In this document: one piece after another, positions 40,770-50,775 of the stretch | Layout of the letters: the number at the start of each line of letters is the position of its first letter | Position numbering within the stretch: the first letter of the stretch is position 1 | Assembly: GCA_946902985.2 (NCBI GenBank) | Contig: OX336389.2 | Coordinates: forward strand, 345,686,444 to 345,750,443 | Reading direction: 5' to 3' | DNA length: 64,000 nt | Source of the DNA: Meconema thalassinum | Taxonomy: Eukaryota > Arthropoda > Insecta > Orthoptera > Tettigoniidae | Notes under the pieces: model-generated | Told to the model about the DNA's origin: nothing | The model's database searches: none | The model's input: only the letters and a program-made list of their open reading frames with translations | Made by a program: the position numbers and the translations under genes

Positions 40770-41463
40770 GAATTCACACTTGAGGAAAATCCATTGATAG
40801 AGTGGTTATCATGAATCATTCGGTCCTCGTGAATTTTCGTGTCAATTGCAGTCAACAAGTCATCTGAGATCACAGACCCGAGCGTTCATCGTCATGAACA
40901 TTTTCACGGCCACTTTTGAACTCGCGTACCCATTTTCGCACTTTACCTTCCGTTATTGCATAACCGACAGTAGTGGCTACATTGGCTAACGCGCAGCATT
41001 AGGTCATGGGGCCAAGCTCTCTGCTGACTCGGTAGACCCGTGGGTTCGAGCCCCACTGTCGGCTGTCCTTGAAATGGTTTTCCGTGGTTTACCATTTTCA
41101 ACACCAGGCAAATGCTGGGACGGTACCTTCTGACAAGCCACGGCCGCGTCCTTCCACATCCTTGCCCAGTTTCATTCACCATAATTCATTTCATCTCTCA
41201 TTAACTCCTCTCATGAGGTTGGCGTCAGGAAGGGCATCCGGCCGTAAAAACCATTGCCACAAAGACTTCCATCGCATCTCATCCCCGACCCCGTTGGAAA
41301 ATGGGAATAATAAGGGGTAGACATACACCTTCCATTATTGCATTATCACCATGCACGTCACAAAGCTGACGATGTATGTCTGTAGCCCACACGTTTCTTG
41401 CACTCAAAAAAGTATCACAGATCGTACCTCACAAGCGGCGGGCGAATCAATAATCTTGGACAT
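40770..41463 (-). pseudogene. Mariner transposase N-terminus of TE2, SINE-interrupted
   Basis: From the ATG at 41463: SARNVWATDIHRQLCDVHGDN before the SINE (which lies between 41343 and 40962), then ITEGKVRKWVREF and HDDERSG..SVISDDLLTAIDTKI after it. This is the paired HTH region of a mariner transposase (RKW...F, DDERSGRP and VTDDLV blocks). The catalytic part is absent. Confidence 0.85.
40962..41326 (+). mobile_element. tRNA-derived SINE, family C, copy 2
   Basis: Plus strand, TSD of 17 bp with one mismatch (40945-40961 and 41327-41343, ACCTTCC..TATTGCAT). B box GGTTCGAGCCCC near 41042. It has a longer 3' part (GAGGTTGGCGTCAGGAAGGG and CCGTTGGAAAATGGG) than the other family C copies. It disrupts the TE2 transposase fragment. 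Confidence 0.9.
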
Positions 41464-41677
41464 TGTAAAGATGCACAGTTCAGCGTACAGGTTAGCTACA
41501 CAGCTGCAACTGACGCCTGCTTGTTCGCCAAGGATGCCGGGAGGATGCGTGCACGCTTGTTGCGGAGTGCGTACTGACTACGGGCTTTGAAAAAAAAAAC
41601 GGCCCTTGCTTAGAAAACAGCCCTCGTACTAATGAAATGTGCTGACTGCATCAGACATTTCAAGGAGACTAACCGTC

Positions 41678-42396
41678 CAGGCGCGGATTCAAGGGGGGGG
41701 GGTGTCACGGGGGTCATAACCCCCCCCCCCCCCAAACGGAGACCAAATTTTATTGCAAACTCAAAAAACAAAAACACAATAATCAGACAAATAAAACTTA
41801 ACAAATTTTAATTGAAAAACAGGTTTTTTTTTTTCATTTTATACAATACTGAAAATATCTTGATTGCAATTATTATGTACTGTTACAACTGTACATATTT
41901 ACAACTTCATACCTGTTATATAAAAATGATTATTTATATAACAAAATCAACTTGTCTATTTTGTTTAGCAAACCTTGTGATTACCGAATCGATGTCTATA
42001 GTGATGTCACGATGAATGTGCAGCAATGCACGGATAGGAATTTGGGGCTTTTTACACACCAAAAAATTTTGCCGACGTCCAAACTGCAAGCTTGGTTGGC
42101 AATTTAAGCTGTGACTTTCTCCCTTTGTCGGTACCAACTCGACGTGCCGAAACTGTAACGTACCTTGATACTTTTCTCGAAGCTCGATGTAAAAGTCGCA
42201 AAACAAGCCGTTGCAATTTGTACGAATATTTTTGGTGCACTAAACGCATCAAATTTCTATCCATGTAGCTTGCAAAAAAATTGGTCTGGTTTTGTACGTT
42301 TGGTTATTTTGTGATTGCGTTCGTTGTTAGTGATACCATTTTTCTTAACAATTTCGATTCTGTGACCCCCAAAGCCAAACTCTAGATCTGCGCCTG
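41678..42396. mobile_element. hAT-like relic inside TE1
   Basis: Inverted ends CAGGCGCGGATTC (41678) and CAGGCGCAGATCTA (other strand, from 42396), resembling ZMYM1-type hAT ends. The flanking 8-mers TAACCGTC and GTATCGTC agree at 5 of 8 bases, a decayed TSD. Contains G and C homopolymer runs (41690-41735). A 90-codon minus-strand frame (42206-41934) has no clear domain. Confidence 0.65.
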
Positions 42397-42689
42397 GTAT
42401 CGTCAAAACTCCCGAGCCCCAACATGAGGGGTAATGTCACGTAAATAGTAGAGAAATTGACAAGTCGATGACACTTCATATTCTTAGAAATACAACGGTC
42501 GTCAGAGGCAGAGATATAATGCGCGGACAGTACTGAAGTTAATGAACAATTTAATAATTTGTAAATACATTTAAATTATAAGTAATTATAAGTGTTGATC
42601 ATGAAGTTGAAGTTTGTAGTTTTACGTGACCGTTAATCTTGCGATCATGAGCCACAAGGCCCTCTTGTTACGTGGAATCCGAACCACAA

Positions 42690-42950
42690 CACATGGCATT
42701 TAAACTTTGAAAATCTCACGTGCATTGACTGGGAATCGAACCCGGTTCGCCATGGTGAAAGGCCAAGAGCGTGACCGCTGCGTCACCACGCTTCTTCCCC
42801 ACCCCTCCTACCCCTTGCACCCCACCCCCTCCTACAGGGACTATTCTCCTGAAAAAAGAAAAAAAGACATTTCAAGGAGACTAACTGTGGGATTTGAACC
42901 CTTCTACCTTCCACATTAACGAGCCATCAGTCCAGGTCAATAATAATATC
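42690..42950 (-). repeat. tRNA-like SINE heads
   Basis: On the minus strand a B box GGGTTCGATTCCC (about 42731) with an A-box-like TGACGCAGCGGTCACG (about 42775), the same family as 6355-6430. A second tRNA-like B box is at about 42890. The stretch AGACATTTCAAGGAGACTAAC at 42868 also occurs at 41653. Confidence 0.6.
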
Positions 42951-43385
42951 TAGAATAGTAACACTGTATATTGTTTTTTGAATGGAAGAAAGCATATTTT
43001 ATTGAAAGTATTTTAAAATATTATTTTGTTTCTAAAATACATTTTGGGAGTATTTTGCCTATCTCTGACTATACTACCGGTATGTTAGTAGCCTGCAGTG
43101 GGCTTTTTATTCCAGAATTGGAGTTCCACGCTAAGTTTGACTGCGATATAATGACAACGGTTCAATGATTGTTACCTGTTCGAAGCAAAGTAGGATACAT
43201 TTTCTTATTGTTTATTTAGGATAAATGAATACATCCACCCTCCCGTTGGGCCTGGTGTGGTAGCTATGTAGAGATAAAACGGTTAGCTCAGGAGTGGACA
43301 CCATGGAGATCTTCATCTAACCAGTCAAAAGACTGAAGACACACACAGCACGTGGTAGTGTAGTAGTCATTATGCTGAGGGTTAG
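42951..43385. other. Unassigned stretch
   Basis: No recognisable coding or repeat structure. Ends in a segment (43250-43330) resembling SINE body text but without ends. Confidence 0.35.
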
Positions 43386-43640
43386 GAAGGAGGTGGATCC
43401 GGGCTTACATTAGGAAGCATTCTGGCATGTGCCTGGAGTAGATGTGGGAAACCACTGAAAACCACTTCCAAGATGACTGAGGTGGGAATCGAACCATCCT
43501 TTCTTCAGTTTTGCCTCTCGAGGCTGAGTGTTCCAGCCCTGATACCAGAATTAAAATTTCTTGACAGGGCCGGGAATCATACCCAGACCTCCAGAGCGAC
43601 AGCCAAGAATGCTAGCTGCTACAAGTAGGGCGGCAAAAAT
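43386..43640 (-). repeat. SINE family D, minus-strand copy
   Basis: Inverted relative to 51109-51485. Shares GCATTCTGGCATGTGCCTGG, GTGGGAAACCACTGAAAACC and the tRNA-like head ending AGCCAAGAATGCTAGCTGCTAC. 5' and 3' limits are approximate. Confidence 0.75.
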
Positions 43641-43985
43641 CTACAGCAAAGTTGTACGATGTCGGATCGTGAAAGATCTCTCGTATTACATTTGGTGATT
43701 AGGGTCTAAAATTAATTAAATCTCAAGTCACATGTAGCTCAGTAGAATTCAGGTTTTCACTACCAGATGGCAGTGTTAAACAGAACGTTGACATTGGAGT
43801 TTAGAACGCCTCAATGGATTCAAGTCAAAAGGTCTACAGCAGGTAGCTGAGACCATAGGATAATGATGATTATTATTAGGAGGAGTAGTAGTAGTAGTAG
43901 TTGTCCTTGTATGAGTAATCCGCAACGTTTCATTGAACTCCATTACCAGAAGGAGGAGCTGGATGTTCAGAGATCGAAGGTTTTA
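43641..43985. other. Unassigned stretch with a GTA microsatellite
   Basis: TAG/GTA trinucleotide repeats at about 43880-43903; otherwise nothing recognised. Confidence 0.5.
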
Positions 43986-43996
43986 ATCCCGCCACT

Positions 43997-44307
43997 TTTT
44001 TTTTTTTTTTTTTTTCGTGTAGCCTCCTGAGAGGCCGAGTGCAGGTCTTTCTAGTCGACGCCCGTGGGCGACCTGCGCGTCGGGATGAGAGATGGAAAGG
44101 ATGAAGATGAATGAAACTGGGCAAGGATGTGGAAGGAAGCGGCCGTGGCCTGTCAGAAGGTACTGTCCCAGCATTTGCTTGGTGTTGAAAATGGGAAACC
44201 ACGGAAAACCATTTCAAGGACAGCCGACGGTGGGGCTCGAACCCACGCGTCTACCGAGTCAGCAGAGAGCTTGGCCCCTTGACCTAACGCGGAGCTTTAG
44301 CCCGCGT
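43997..44307 (-). mobile_element. tRNA-derived SINE, family C, copy 3
   Basis: 311 bp, TSD ATCCCGCCACT (43986-43996 and 44308-44318). Near-identical to 39848-40167, with an A tail (T run on the plus strand, 43997-44015). Confidence 0.92.
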
Positions 44308-44318
44308 ATCCCGCCACT

Positions 44319-44880
44319 AACAGAGGCATAAAAGCCCGGCACAATGAAGTGGAAGGAATGCCGTGCTTAGCTGTGGTCCCCCGGTCACCAACCCACGCCC
44401 TACTATTTTTTTAACCCTTGGGAGAGATACAAGAGATATGAATGTGGGAGATGTGTAGGAAGTTTGTTAGGATATGGATCTTTTAAAGACGCGAGCATAC
44501 CGAAATACCTTGACCGTAAATAGTAATAAGATTCAGGTGAGCTTAGGGCTTTTCACGATATGGTATGATTAACGGTAGAATAACTATTCTCCCAAAGAGT
44601 GAGTCAGTCCTGACCGTCCTGGAATATAAAAATAGCAATATTCAGTCCGAGCTGCAGCTGAGACAATTCAGCTGCCCTACGCTGCAATAAACAGAACACT
44701 GATAGTGACCTACTCTTTATCTCTCCTATAATACAGTACATCTCAATGTAGAAACAACCAATTGGGATGGCAGTTTATAGAAATTCTACTTTGGGGAATG
44801 CCAAGATCGTTATGTGTAGCGTTTGTCCAATAGCATATGTTATTCTTGTAAAGTTTTGTAGTGTGTGTGTATTTGTAACT
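44319..44880. other. Unassigned stretch
   Basis: No domain, TSD or inverted ends identified. Confidence 0.35.
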
Positions 44881-45070
44881 GAGGCTAGGAGTTAGGAATC
44901 ATCCCTACATTTCCATGGAGTAGAAGTGGGGAAACCATGGAATATCACTTCTAGGATATCTGGGATGGGAACGGAACCAACCTTCTCTCGGTTTTGCCAA
45001 TCAAGGTAGAGTGTATTTCGTTCTAGTCCCCAAACCACCGGTTTGAGTCCTGCTTAATAGACTTGGTGTT
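44881..45070 (-). repeat. SINE family D fragment
   Basis: Minus-strand body sequence (GGGGAAACCATGGAATATCACTTC and GGGATGGGAACGGAACCAACC) matching family D; ends not found. Confidence 0.6.
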
Positions 45071-45269
45071 TGTCTTGTTCTTATTATGTAAGATTGTTTT
45101 TGTACGACCTTTATCATAATACCCATAGAAAATTGAGGCTGGCTGCATAGCTCTGTAAGACCTGATAGCTAAATTACTGTATCTCTATAGAAATGAATGT
45201 TACGTGATTTTATATTAGGTATACATAGGCTACAAAAGAATGTTTGTTTGTTCATTTTTTATCCGTTCA

Positions 45270-45725
45270 TATACCATTCATCCCATTGTGATGAAGCTTT
45301 AGTGAGTTGTCGTGCACACTCCCATGACGGTTTCTGAATAAGGAAATCCACTCTACAATAGATGGCGCATGAGTCGTTTCAACAAATGATCTTTTCTGAA
45401 TTGCGCGCACACCCGCGAAGTAAATCCATTTCATAATAAGTAGCACGCGAATCATTTTAACAAATGAGTGTAGGCTATTTCATACAGTTTAGCGGCAGTT
45501 TCTGTGTTTTCGTTGTATGATTTTCTCAATGCGTTCCAATACCATTCCTCCGATTCCGATGATACTTTGGTGAATTGTTATGCTCATGCCCACAAAGCTT
45601 TCTGAGTTAGTAAATCCATTTTTCAATTGTTGACGCACGAGTCGTTTCAACAAGTGAGTGTTGCTGCGCAAATTATTCCAACAAATTAACATTGGTGAGT
45701 TGTGCGCAAGCACGTGAAGTCTTCT
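45270..45725 (+). repeat. Tandem diverged copies of the GTTTCAACAA module
   Basis: Two full units (about 45281-45388 and 45549-45655) and one partial unit (about 45415-45465) share ATGATACTTTGGTGAATTGT-type, AGTAAATCCATTT-type and GAGTCGTTTCAACAA-type segments with 4985-5112. The block is older and more diverged. Confidence 0.7.
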
Positions 45726-45889
45726 GTATAAGCTGGGCCCGGATAATTTTGTGCTTAACTTTTCATAAATATGTATTTATATGCTTAGTGGAAAATATAT
45801 GATAGGGGTATCCAAAATATGTTTGTAAATTTGTCATATTTATGTCCCCCAGTTACTCAAAATAGTTGAAACGTACAGCTGCTTGAATA
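45726..45889. other. Unassigned stretch
   Basis: AT-rich; may be non-coding sequence of the hAT fragment that follows. Confidence 0.35.
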
Positions 45890-46255
45890 ATCCAGTCGTC
45901 AGTACAAATATTCCCACTTAACAGTGTACTATGTCAGAGTAATAGTTCTTACGCAGTGTTGACTCGTCAGGGAGAGAAAGTTCGAAGTAGGCCTACATTT
46001 CTAACGTACCATGTAGTACTGGATGCTGCAATTTATTTTTAGTGGTACATCAGCCGCAAGAAATGCATGACAAATATCTTGTTAGAACTGGCTGTTTGCT
46101 GGACCATGTCTCACATCTCGCAGTTTGGGAAGCAAACGTTGTGTCGCTTCTTTAACGATGCACATTTCACGTTTTGCTGTGTAAATTGCAAACGCATTTC
46201 TGCCGCTACAGGTTCCTCACAAATGTTACAAAATAATACAGTTCTGTCAGTCCCA
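45890..46255 (-). pseudogene. hAT transposase N-terminus (BED-type zinc finger) fragment
   Basis: Minus strand, in two frames. A zinc-finger-like FCNICEEPVAAEMRLQFTQQN with a downstream KKRHN is followed by AADVPLKI and then SLPDESTLRKNYYSDIV. The last two match the conserved AADIPL...IPDESTLRKNY block of CGBP1/BED hAT transposases in insects. Only this N-terminal part is present. Confidence 0.72.
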
Positions 46256-46261
46256 TGAAGG

Positions 46262-46530
46262 GCCTAGGCCTACCAAGCGACGAGCCATTTGGCCTCAGAT
46301 ATTGGGGTGATGCATGATCAGCGCATCGGGTACCCTCGGCCGTTAATCTTGGTATTCGTGATCGGGGCGCTGTCTCACTGTCAGACAGCTACTCAATTGT
46401 CCTCACGAGGCTGAGTGCATCCCGTTCCAACCCTCACGTCAGTTTTAAAATCCCTGACGGAGCCGGGGATGGAACCCGGGCCTCCAGGTGAGAGGCAGGT
46501 GCGCTACCCCAACACCACGGGGCCGGCAAT
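46262..46530 (-). mobile_element. tRNA-derived SINE, family I
   Basis: On the minus strand the head has an A-box-like GTGTTGGGGTAGCGCACC and a B box GGGTTCCATCCCC, followed by GTCAGGGATTTTAAAACTG. The body runs to TCAGATATTGGGG. It truncates the 3' end of LINE-C. TSD not found. Confidence 0.75.
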
Positions 46531-46559
46531 CCACCCTACTTGTAGTTTCATATTCCAAA

Positions 46560-47127
46560 GTTTCACTACAATTTTTCTAGATAACCTGGTTTTCGGCTCA
46601 TAATGAGACCAAAAAAAGAAATCCGTTTCTTCCGTATAGTATCTGTATACCACTTCATTTGATACTATCTGCCACTGTACATCTTTCTGATATTTTTTAT
46701 TTATGCATGTTCTAGCTATTCTTCTTTCTACTTTTAAAATTTTGTCGATTCTGTTTTTCTGAGTAACTTTAAAAAGAGTTTCACTTCCATATGTCACCTC
46801 TGGTTGAACCACCATCTTGTAATGTTTTAATTTTGTTGCGATTGATAGACGTTTTCTTTTATATATAGACCATGTTAATTTTTGGGCTTTTATCATTTTA
46901 TTAGTTCTTTCTAGCCATGCAGGTTTCTCATTCAAGTTATAAGTTATAATTTCTCCTACGTATTTAAATTCCTTCACTATTTTAACTTTCTTGTTATTTA
47001 CTGTTATGTGATTGATTACAAGTGGATTTGCTACCATTATCTCAGTCTTTTCAAATGATATCTGAAGTCCAATTTTTTGTGCTATATTTTGTAGGCTTAT
47101 TATTTGATTCCGGAGGAGTGTGAGAAG
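46560..47127 (-). pseudogene. LINE-C RT thumb and C-terminus
   Basis: SLQNIAQKIGLQISFEKTEIM (end of RT palm), IVKEFKYVGEIITYN (the YLGS-type block), NKMIKAQKLTW and VVQPEVTYGSETLFK, then DKILKVERRIAR. These follow the order of RTE-type ORF2 C-termini. The downstream end is truncated. Confidence 0.82.
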
Positions 47128-47645
47128 CATTTTATGGAGCAAGGACATCCCTCAGAACAGCAAAAAGATCATATATCGGATGTACTATGTCCCTATCCTG
47201 ACGTATGCCTCGGAGACCTGAGTTATGAAAGGAAGGGAGAAGAGCAAAATACAGGCCAGTGAGATGAGGTTCTTGAGAAGCAGTATTGGAGCTACAAAGA
47301 TGGACAGAATAAGAAATGAGAGGACCTGAGAATTAATGAAGGAGGAACCATTACAGGATGGTATAGAGAAATCTAGACTTAGATGGTATGGACATGTAAA
47401 ACGAATGGAGGAGAAGAGGATACCCAGGAGGATACACGAGATGAAGTGGGAAGGAAAGAGACCGAGAGGAAGACTGAGAGACAGGTGGCTGAAGGGGGTG
47501 GAAGAAAGCGTGAAGAAGAGAGGAGAAGACTGGACAAGGTTGGAGGCTGAGAGATGGTGGGAAGACAGAAGACGTTGGAGAGGCTTGTGTTCCAAACAGA
47601 CCCGGCCAGTGGCTGGAAACTGTCCAAGATGATGATGATGATGAT
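47112..47645 (+). mobile_element. LINE-D, 5'-truncated, with GAT tail
   Basis: Plus-strand C-terminal end of another LINE ORF2. It reads SILWSKDIPQNSKKIIYRMY, VPILTYASET with a stop where Trp is expected, then RLRWYGHVKRMEEKRIPRRI and RPRGRLRDRW. It ends at GATGATGATGATGATGAT, the simple-repeat tail. It lies antisense inside LINE-C. The left end is approximate. Confidence 0.82.
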
Positions 47646-48787
47646 GATCGTTCCACCATTGGTGTTTCTTCCTTGGATTTATTGGGGCTACTTGTTCAGC
47701 TATTTGTTTCAATTGGGGAACTATTGCCTCTAGATTATCTGTTATTTTAATATATTTAGTTTGTTGTATCCCTTATTATTTATTAGTTTATGAGGGTCGT
47801 ATGTTCTCTTTCTTTTGAGGTGAGTTTTTTTCTTTGTCAACGGGGTGAATTTAATTTTAATCTTTATCATGTAATGATCCGATCCAGTATCTGTTCCTCT
47901 CAGAACTTTCACATTGTAGATCTCCCTGTGATAGTTCTTATCCATACAAACATGATCTAGTTGCCATTCACCTTTTTTGCAATTTGTATGTTTCCAAGTT
48001 TTGAGTTTATTTGGTCTTCTCTTGAAGTAAGTCGATTTGGAGATCATATCATGGTTCCTGCAAAATTCCACCAGTCTTATGCCATTCCTCTGTTTGTTCT
48101 TCTCTGTGCTGGCCATTTTCCTATTATGCCTCTATATCTTTTTTCCCTTCCTAACTGGGCATTAAAGTCTCGAATTAAAATTTTGGTGTGACTTTTATTT
48201 ATGTTTGTTGCTGTCTGATCCAAAAGCTCCCAAAATCCCTCCACATCATCTTTGTGTTCTTTCTCATTATTTTTATAATTAGTTGGGGCATGGCCATTTA
48301 GTATGGTATATGTTCTATTTGCAGCTTTTAGAGTTAGTGTCGAGAGCCTAGGGGATAATGCTTTAAATTCTATGATGGACTCAATTATTTTGAGATTGAC
48401 TACAAATCCTGTTTCAAATTGTGGACATTGCTTCATTACTCTTTTTCCTGGTATTCCCTTGTAAATTCTATATCCTTGTGATTCTATTGGTTCCTGATCG
48501 GTGTTTCTCATTTCTTGAAGCCCAGTTATTAGAATCCCTCTGCGATTCATTTCGTCTGTCAAAATTTTGAGTTTCCCTGGCTGTATGATGAAATTTATAT
48601 CGTGTGTTGCTATATAGTTTATCTGTCCTGTCTTCAGTCTAAATTTGGGTTTTCTATCTATTTTTTCTATTTTTAGATGCTCCGACTCATCTAGGGTATC
48701 TTTCAGGTGACTGCCCACCGTATCCGAATGCAGACTGCCTTGGCAATTGCAAGGCGGTGGAATATTCCTTAAACGATTTCCTTCCAT
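47646..48787 (-). pseudogene. LINE-C endonuclease
   Basis: Two overlapping frames. From 48787: NYIATHDINFIIQPGKL, LITGLQEMR (catalytic Glu), ILNGHAPTNYK and LIRDFNAQLGRE (GDFNA-type motif with Arg for Gly). From about 48116: LVEFCRNHDMI, WQLDHVCMD (IDH-type) and GTDTGSDHYMIK (SDH block), then a basic linker to PRKKHQWWN, where the element breaks. The loss of Gly in GDFNA and the frameshift near 48090 indicate a dead copy. Confidence 0.83.
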
Positions 48788-48955
48788 TTTTTACTTTCAA
48801 AGGTTTGGAGGAAGTTCCGAGTTACAACTGTGGTTGTTAACTGTAGAGGTTGTTGTGTGTTTGGTCCATGAGAGCTATTTTATTTTGTTCAAGTCCGCCG
48901 GCAAGATGGTGAGGACCCCCCTATCCGCCACCTGGGACGCGCCACGTCGGAGTAT

Positions 48956-49056
48956 CATCTTGCAATAAATTATGAAAGTATGGAGCTAATCCATAATTGA
49001 TGACTACGACACATATTTTTACTTTTTTAAAATGTAAAATTACATTTCTGTCTCTT
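48956..49056 (-). pseudogene. hAT-like transposase fragment
   Basis: Minus-strand text VINYGLAPYFHNLLQD matches the hAT-like protein at 51850-51930 almost exactly. It abuts the 5' end of LINE-C on one side and SINE H on the other, so it is a remnant of an older host element. Confidence 0.8.
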
Positions 49057-49068
49057 ACTGTAAAAAAT

Positions 49069-49453
49069 GGGCTGCTTGCCATTTCTTGATGAATGCTGTA
49101 CATTTGCATTTGTCTGTTGGCACAGGCTAGAGTAAAATGTGACTTTTCACCGATGTCTCAGTCTCACTCTGGCTGTGATTATACGGAAGCTACTGAGGTA
49201 TGGGTGGTGCTTAGTAATGACATTCAGGGCACAGTTGGTGCCTGTGAATGCTGTGAAAGGTTCTATTCATAGGGTTAGTACTGCTGTTCTGACTCAGTGA
49301 GGAAAGCAATGACAAACTACCTCACTCCTCTTCTTGCCTAGTATGCCTCAATATAGTGCTGCCTTGAGTTTTTGTGGGTATCTACCCACATAACCTAACG
49401 GCGGTACTTTTTGAGGATCTACCCAGCCTTCGGGCTGACAACCTAACAGATAG
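49069..49453 (-). mobile_element. 385-bp SINE, family H, copy 2
   Basis: Same length as the copy at 34406-34790, opposite strand, with the 12-bp TSD ACTGTAAAAAAT (49057-49068 and 49454-49465). The two copies differ by scattered substitutions, suggesting moderate age. Confidence 0.9.
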
Positions 49454-49465
49454 ACTGTAAAAAAT

Positions 49466-50215
49466 ACATTAATTAATGAATCGATTATTAACAGCTGTAC
49501 AAAACTATAGATAGATCGATAGTTTCCAATCGATTGTTGCAAATTCGGAGATTAATAAAATATAATGGTACAACTAGTTATTCATTGACTTAAGGTTTTA
49601 ATTTACTCAATATTTTAAACTTCTTGAATAAGGACAAGGGCAGCCATGGTTATATTATTGGCTTTTCATAATACCGTAATAGTATCAATGAGAATGAAAC
49701 ACGTACTCCAGAGTGTGCATGATCGCTTTTATAAAATATCGATTATTACCATATTCCCTGCTATTCATTATTCTTTGTCGCTATTGGTGAGATGTTCCAA
49801 CATGGCGGTACTCTGGTTAATTTGAATTTGCTGTTGCCATCAGCTGTTAATATTAATGGTATAAAGGTGATATTTCGCAGGATTGTTCTTTAACAAGGTA
49901 AGAATTCCTTCTAATATATATTATTTGAATAATAGAATCAACTTGTATTTCAGTGTGATGTAAAAAATGCTAGTAATGTGGTTGTTCAGTCCACAGATTA
50001 CCTACTACTGTTCAGTCCTTATTAGATACTGTAGTTTACTAGAATATTATGGGGCAAGCAAAAACAATATTTAGTAGCCTGTTTCTTTTTGCTCAATTGC
50101 AGTGCATTTTCTAGTCTATCACAGTTATTCAGCAGTGCCATCTGATACGTGCTGTATAACGTACCCACTTTGATTGAAGGTACCGGTAAGTTATTTTAAT
50201 TTTTTTTTGTAGGTT
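49466..50215. other. Unassigned AT-rich stretch
   Basis: No domain or element ends found. Confidence 0.4.
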
Positions 50216-50370
50216 ATGTAAGAGCCCTAGTGGCAAGTTGTTAGATTCACAACTAGAAGGACTGGGTTTGATTTTTGCCAATGGTGGAGATTTTTAAACT
50301 ACCCTTCACTAACAGGTAAACCCTGGTCAACTCAGCCAGCTGTAAAATAATGAGTAACCTGAGGGATTTC
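50216..50370 (+). repeat. Degraded tRNA-like SINE
   Basis: CCTAGTGGCAAGTTGTTAG (A-box-like) and GGGTTTGATTTTTGCC (B-box-like), then body-like text GTCAACTCAGCCAGC. Old and incomplete. Confidence 0.45.
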
Positions 50371-50401
50371 CTCGGAGCTTAGCCTCCAATAATAAAAAGC
50401 C
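50371..50401 (+). repeat. 31-bp inverted repeat, left arm
   Basis: CTCGGAGCTTAGCCTCCAAT and the next 11 bases pair with 53398-53428 in reverse, with few mismatches, about 3 kb apart. No TSD outside. It could be the ends of a large DNA element or two inverted copies of a short repeat. Confidence 0.6.
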
Positions 50402-50557
50402 TGGCCAATAGACTCTGGGAGCTGTCCGCCCTGCAGATGCTATGTTTGCCGCTAGAGGCGCTGAATACCTCCCTACATGATCAGTTCAGTTGGCAGTATT
50501 TATACGCATTGTGTACGCACGACTCGAGTTATGTTACTGAAATAAGGTTATTGTATT

Positions 50558-50691
50558 ATGATGGTATACTGTCGCATGCCGTTTAGTAAACAAGGCTATA
50601 GAAATAATGTTACTGGAATTAGTTTTCAAGAATTTCTTTTTCGAGAGCCAACTAGGAAATTATGGATTAAAGCAATAAGCAGACAAAGTAT
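50558..50691 (+). pseudogene. THAP-domain fragment
   Basis: VYCRMPFSKQGYRNNVTGISF followed by a QEF and KLWIKAI resembles the start of a THAP zinc finger (VHC..P.C...YRNN..GISFHEFP and W..AI). The second zinc-ligand Cys appears to be Ser and the frame stops soon after, so it is a remnant of a P-like transposase or a THAP gene exon. No further THAP sequence was found. Confidence 0.6.
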
Positions 50692-50775
50692 GTAGCCTAC
50701 GCTGACCATGCGACTGAAAATTAGGTGATCTTGTATTATTGCACCAGTTCTGATGATAATCTCCTGACCACCTCG

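Larger units (their letters stand above)
37900..41626 (-). mobile_element. Mariner-like element (TE2) inside TE1
   Basis: Inverted ends related to CGAGGGCTGTTTTCTAAG (right end at 41626; left copy CGGGGGCTGTTTTTTAATT at 37900), each with outer TA (37898-37899 and 41627-41628). Contains an N-terminal mariner transposase fragment (minus strand), a complete smaller transposon TE3 (38014-40675) and a SINE (40962-41326). Confidence 0.85.
37349..42530 (-). mobile_element. Outer Tc1/mariner-type transposon (TE1)
   Basis: Inverted ends CTGTCCGCGCATTATATCTC start at 37349 and, on the other strand, at 42530, each flanked by TA (37347-37348 and 42531-42532). A minus-strand transposase N-terminus lies inside the left end. 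Everything from 37900 to 41626, and a hAT relic at 41678-42396, is later insertion. The DDE domain is missing. Confidence 0.85.
46535..48955 (-). mobile_element. RTE-like LINE-C, minus strand, internally deleted
   Basis: The 5' leader begins at about 48955 (minus-strand GACGTGGCGCGTCCCAGGTGG) directly next to a hAT fragment, so LINE-C probably inserted there. The endonuclease is at 48787-47742 and the RT end/C-terminus at 47148-46560. The RT core is missing and LINE-D sits at that junction. The 3' end is cut by a SINE. Confidence 0.8.

Noticed and set aside
43860..43910. CRISPR-like or regulatory repeat
   Set aside because: A simple trinucleotide microsatellite.
46262..46530. Functional tRNA gene on the minus strand
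   Set aside because: tRNA-like head followed by SINE body; arms do not pair over the expected length.
47185..47712. 175-codon minus-strand frame with a His run
   Set aside because: The His run is the GAT tail of LINE-D read backwards, fused to LINE-C linker; not a gene.
50558..50691. Intact host THAP gene exon
   Set aside because: A zinc-ligand Cys appears changed and the frame stops; no following exons were recognised.
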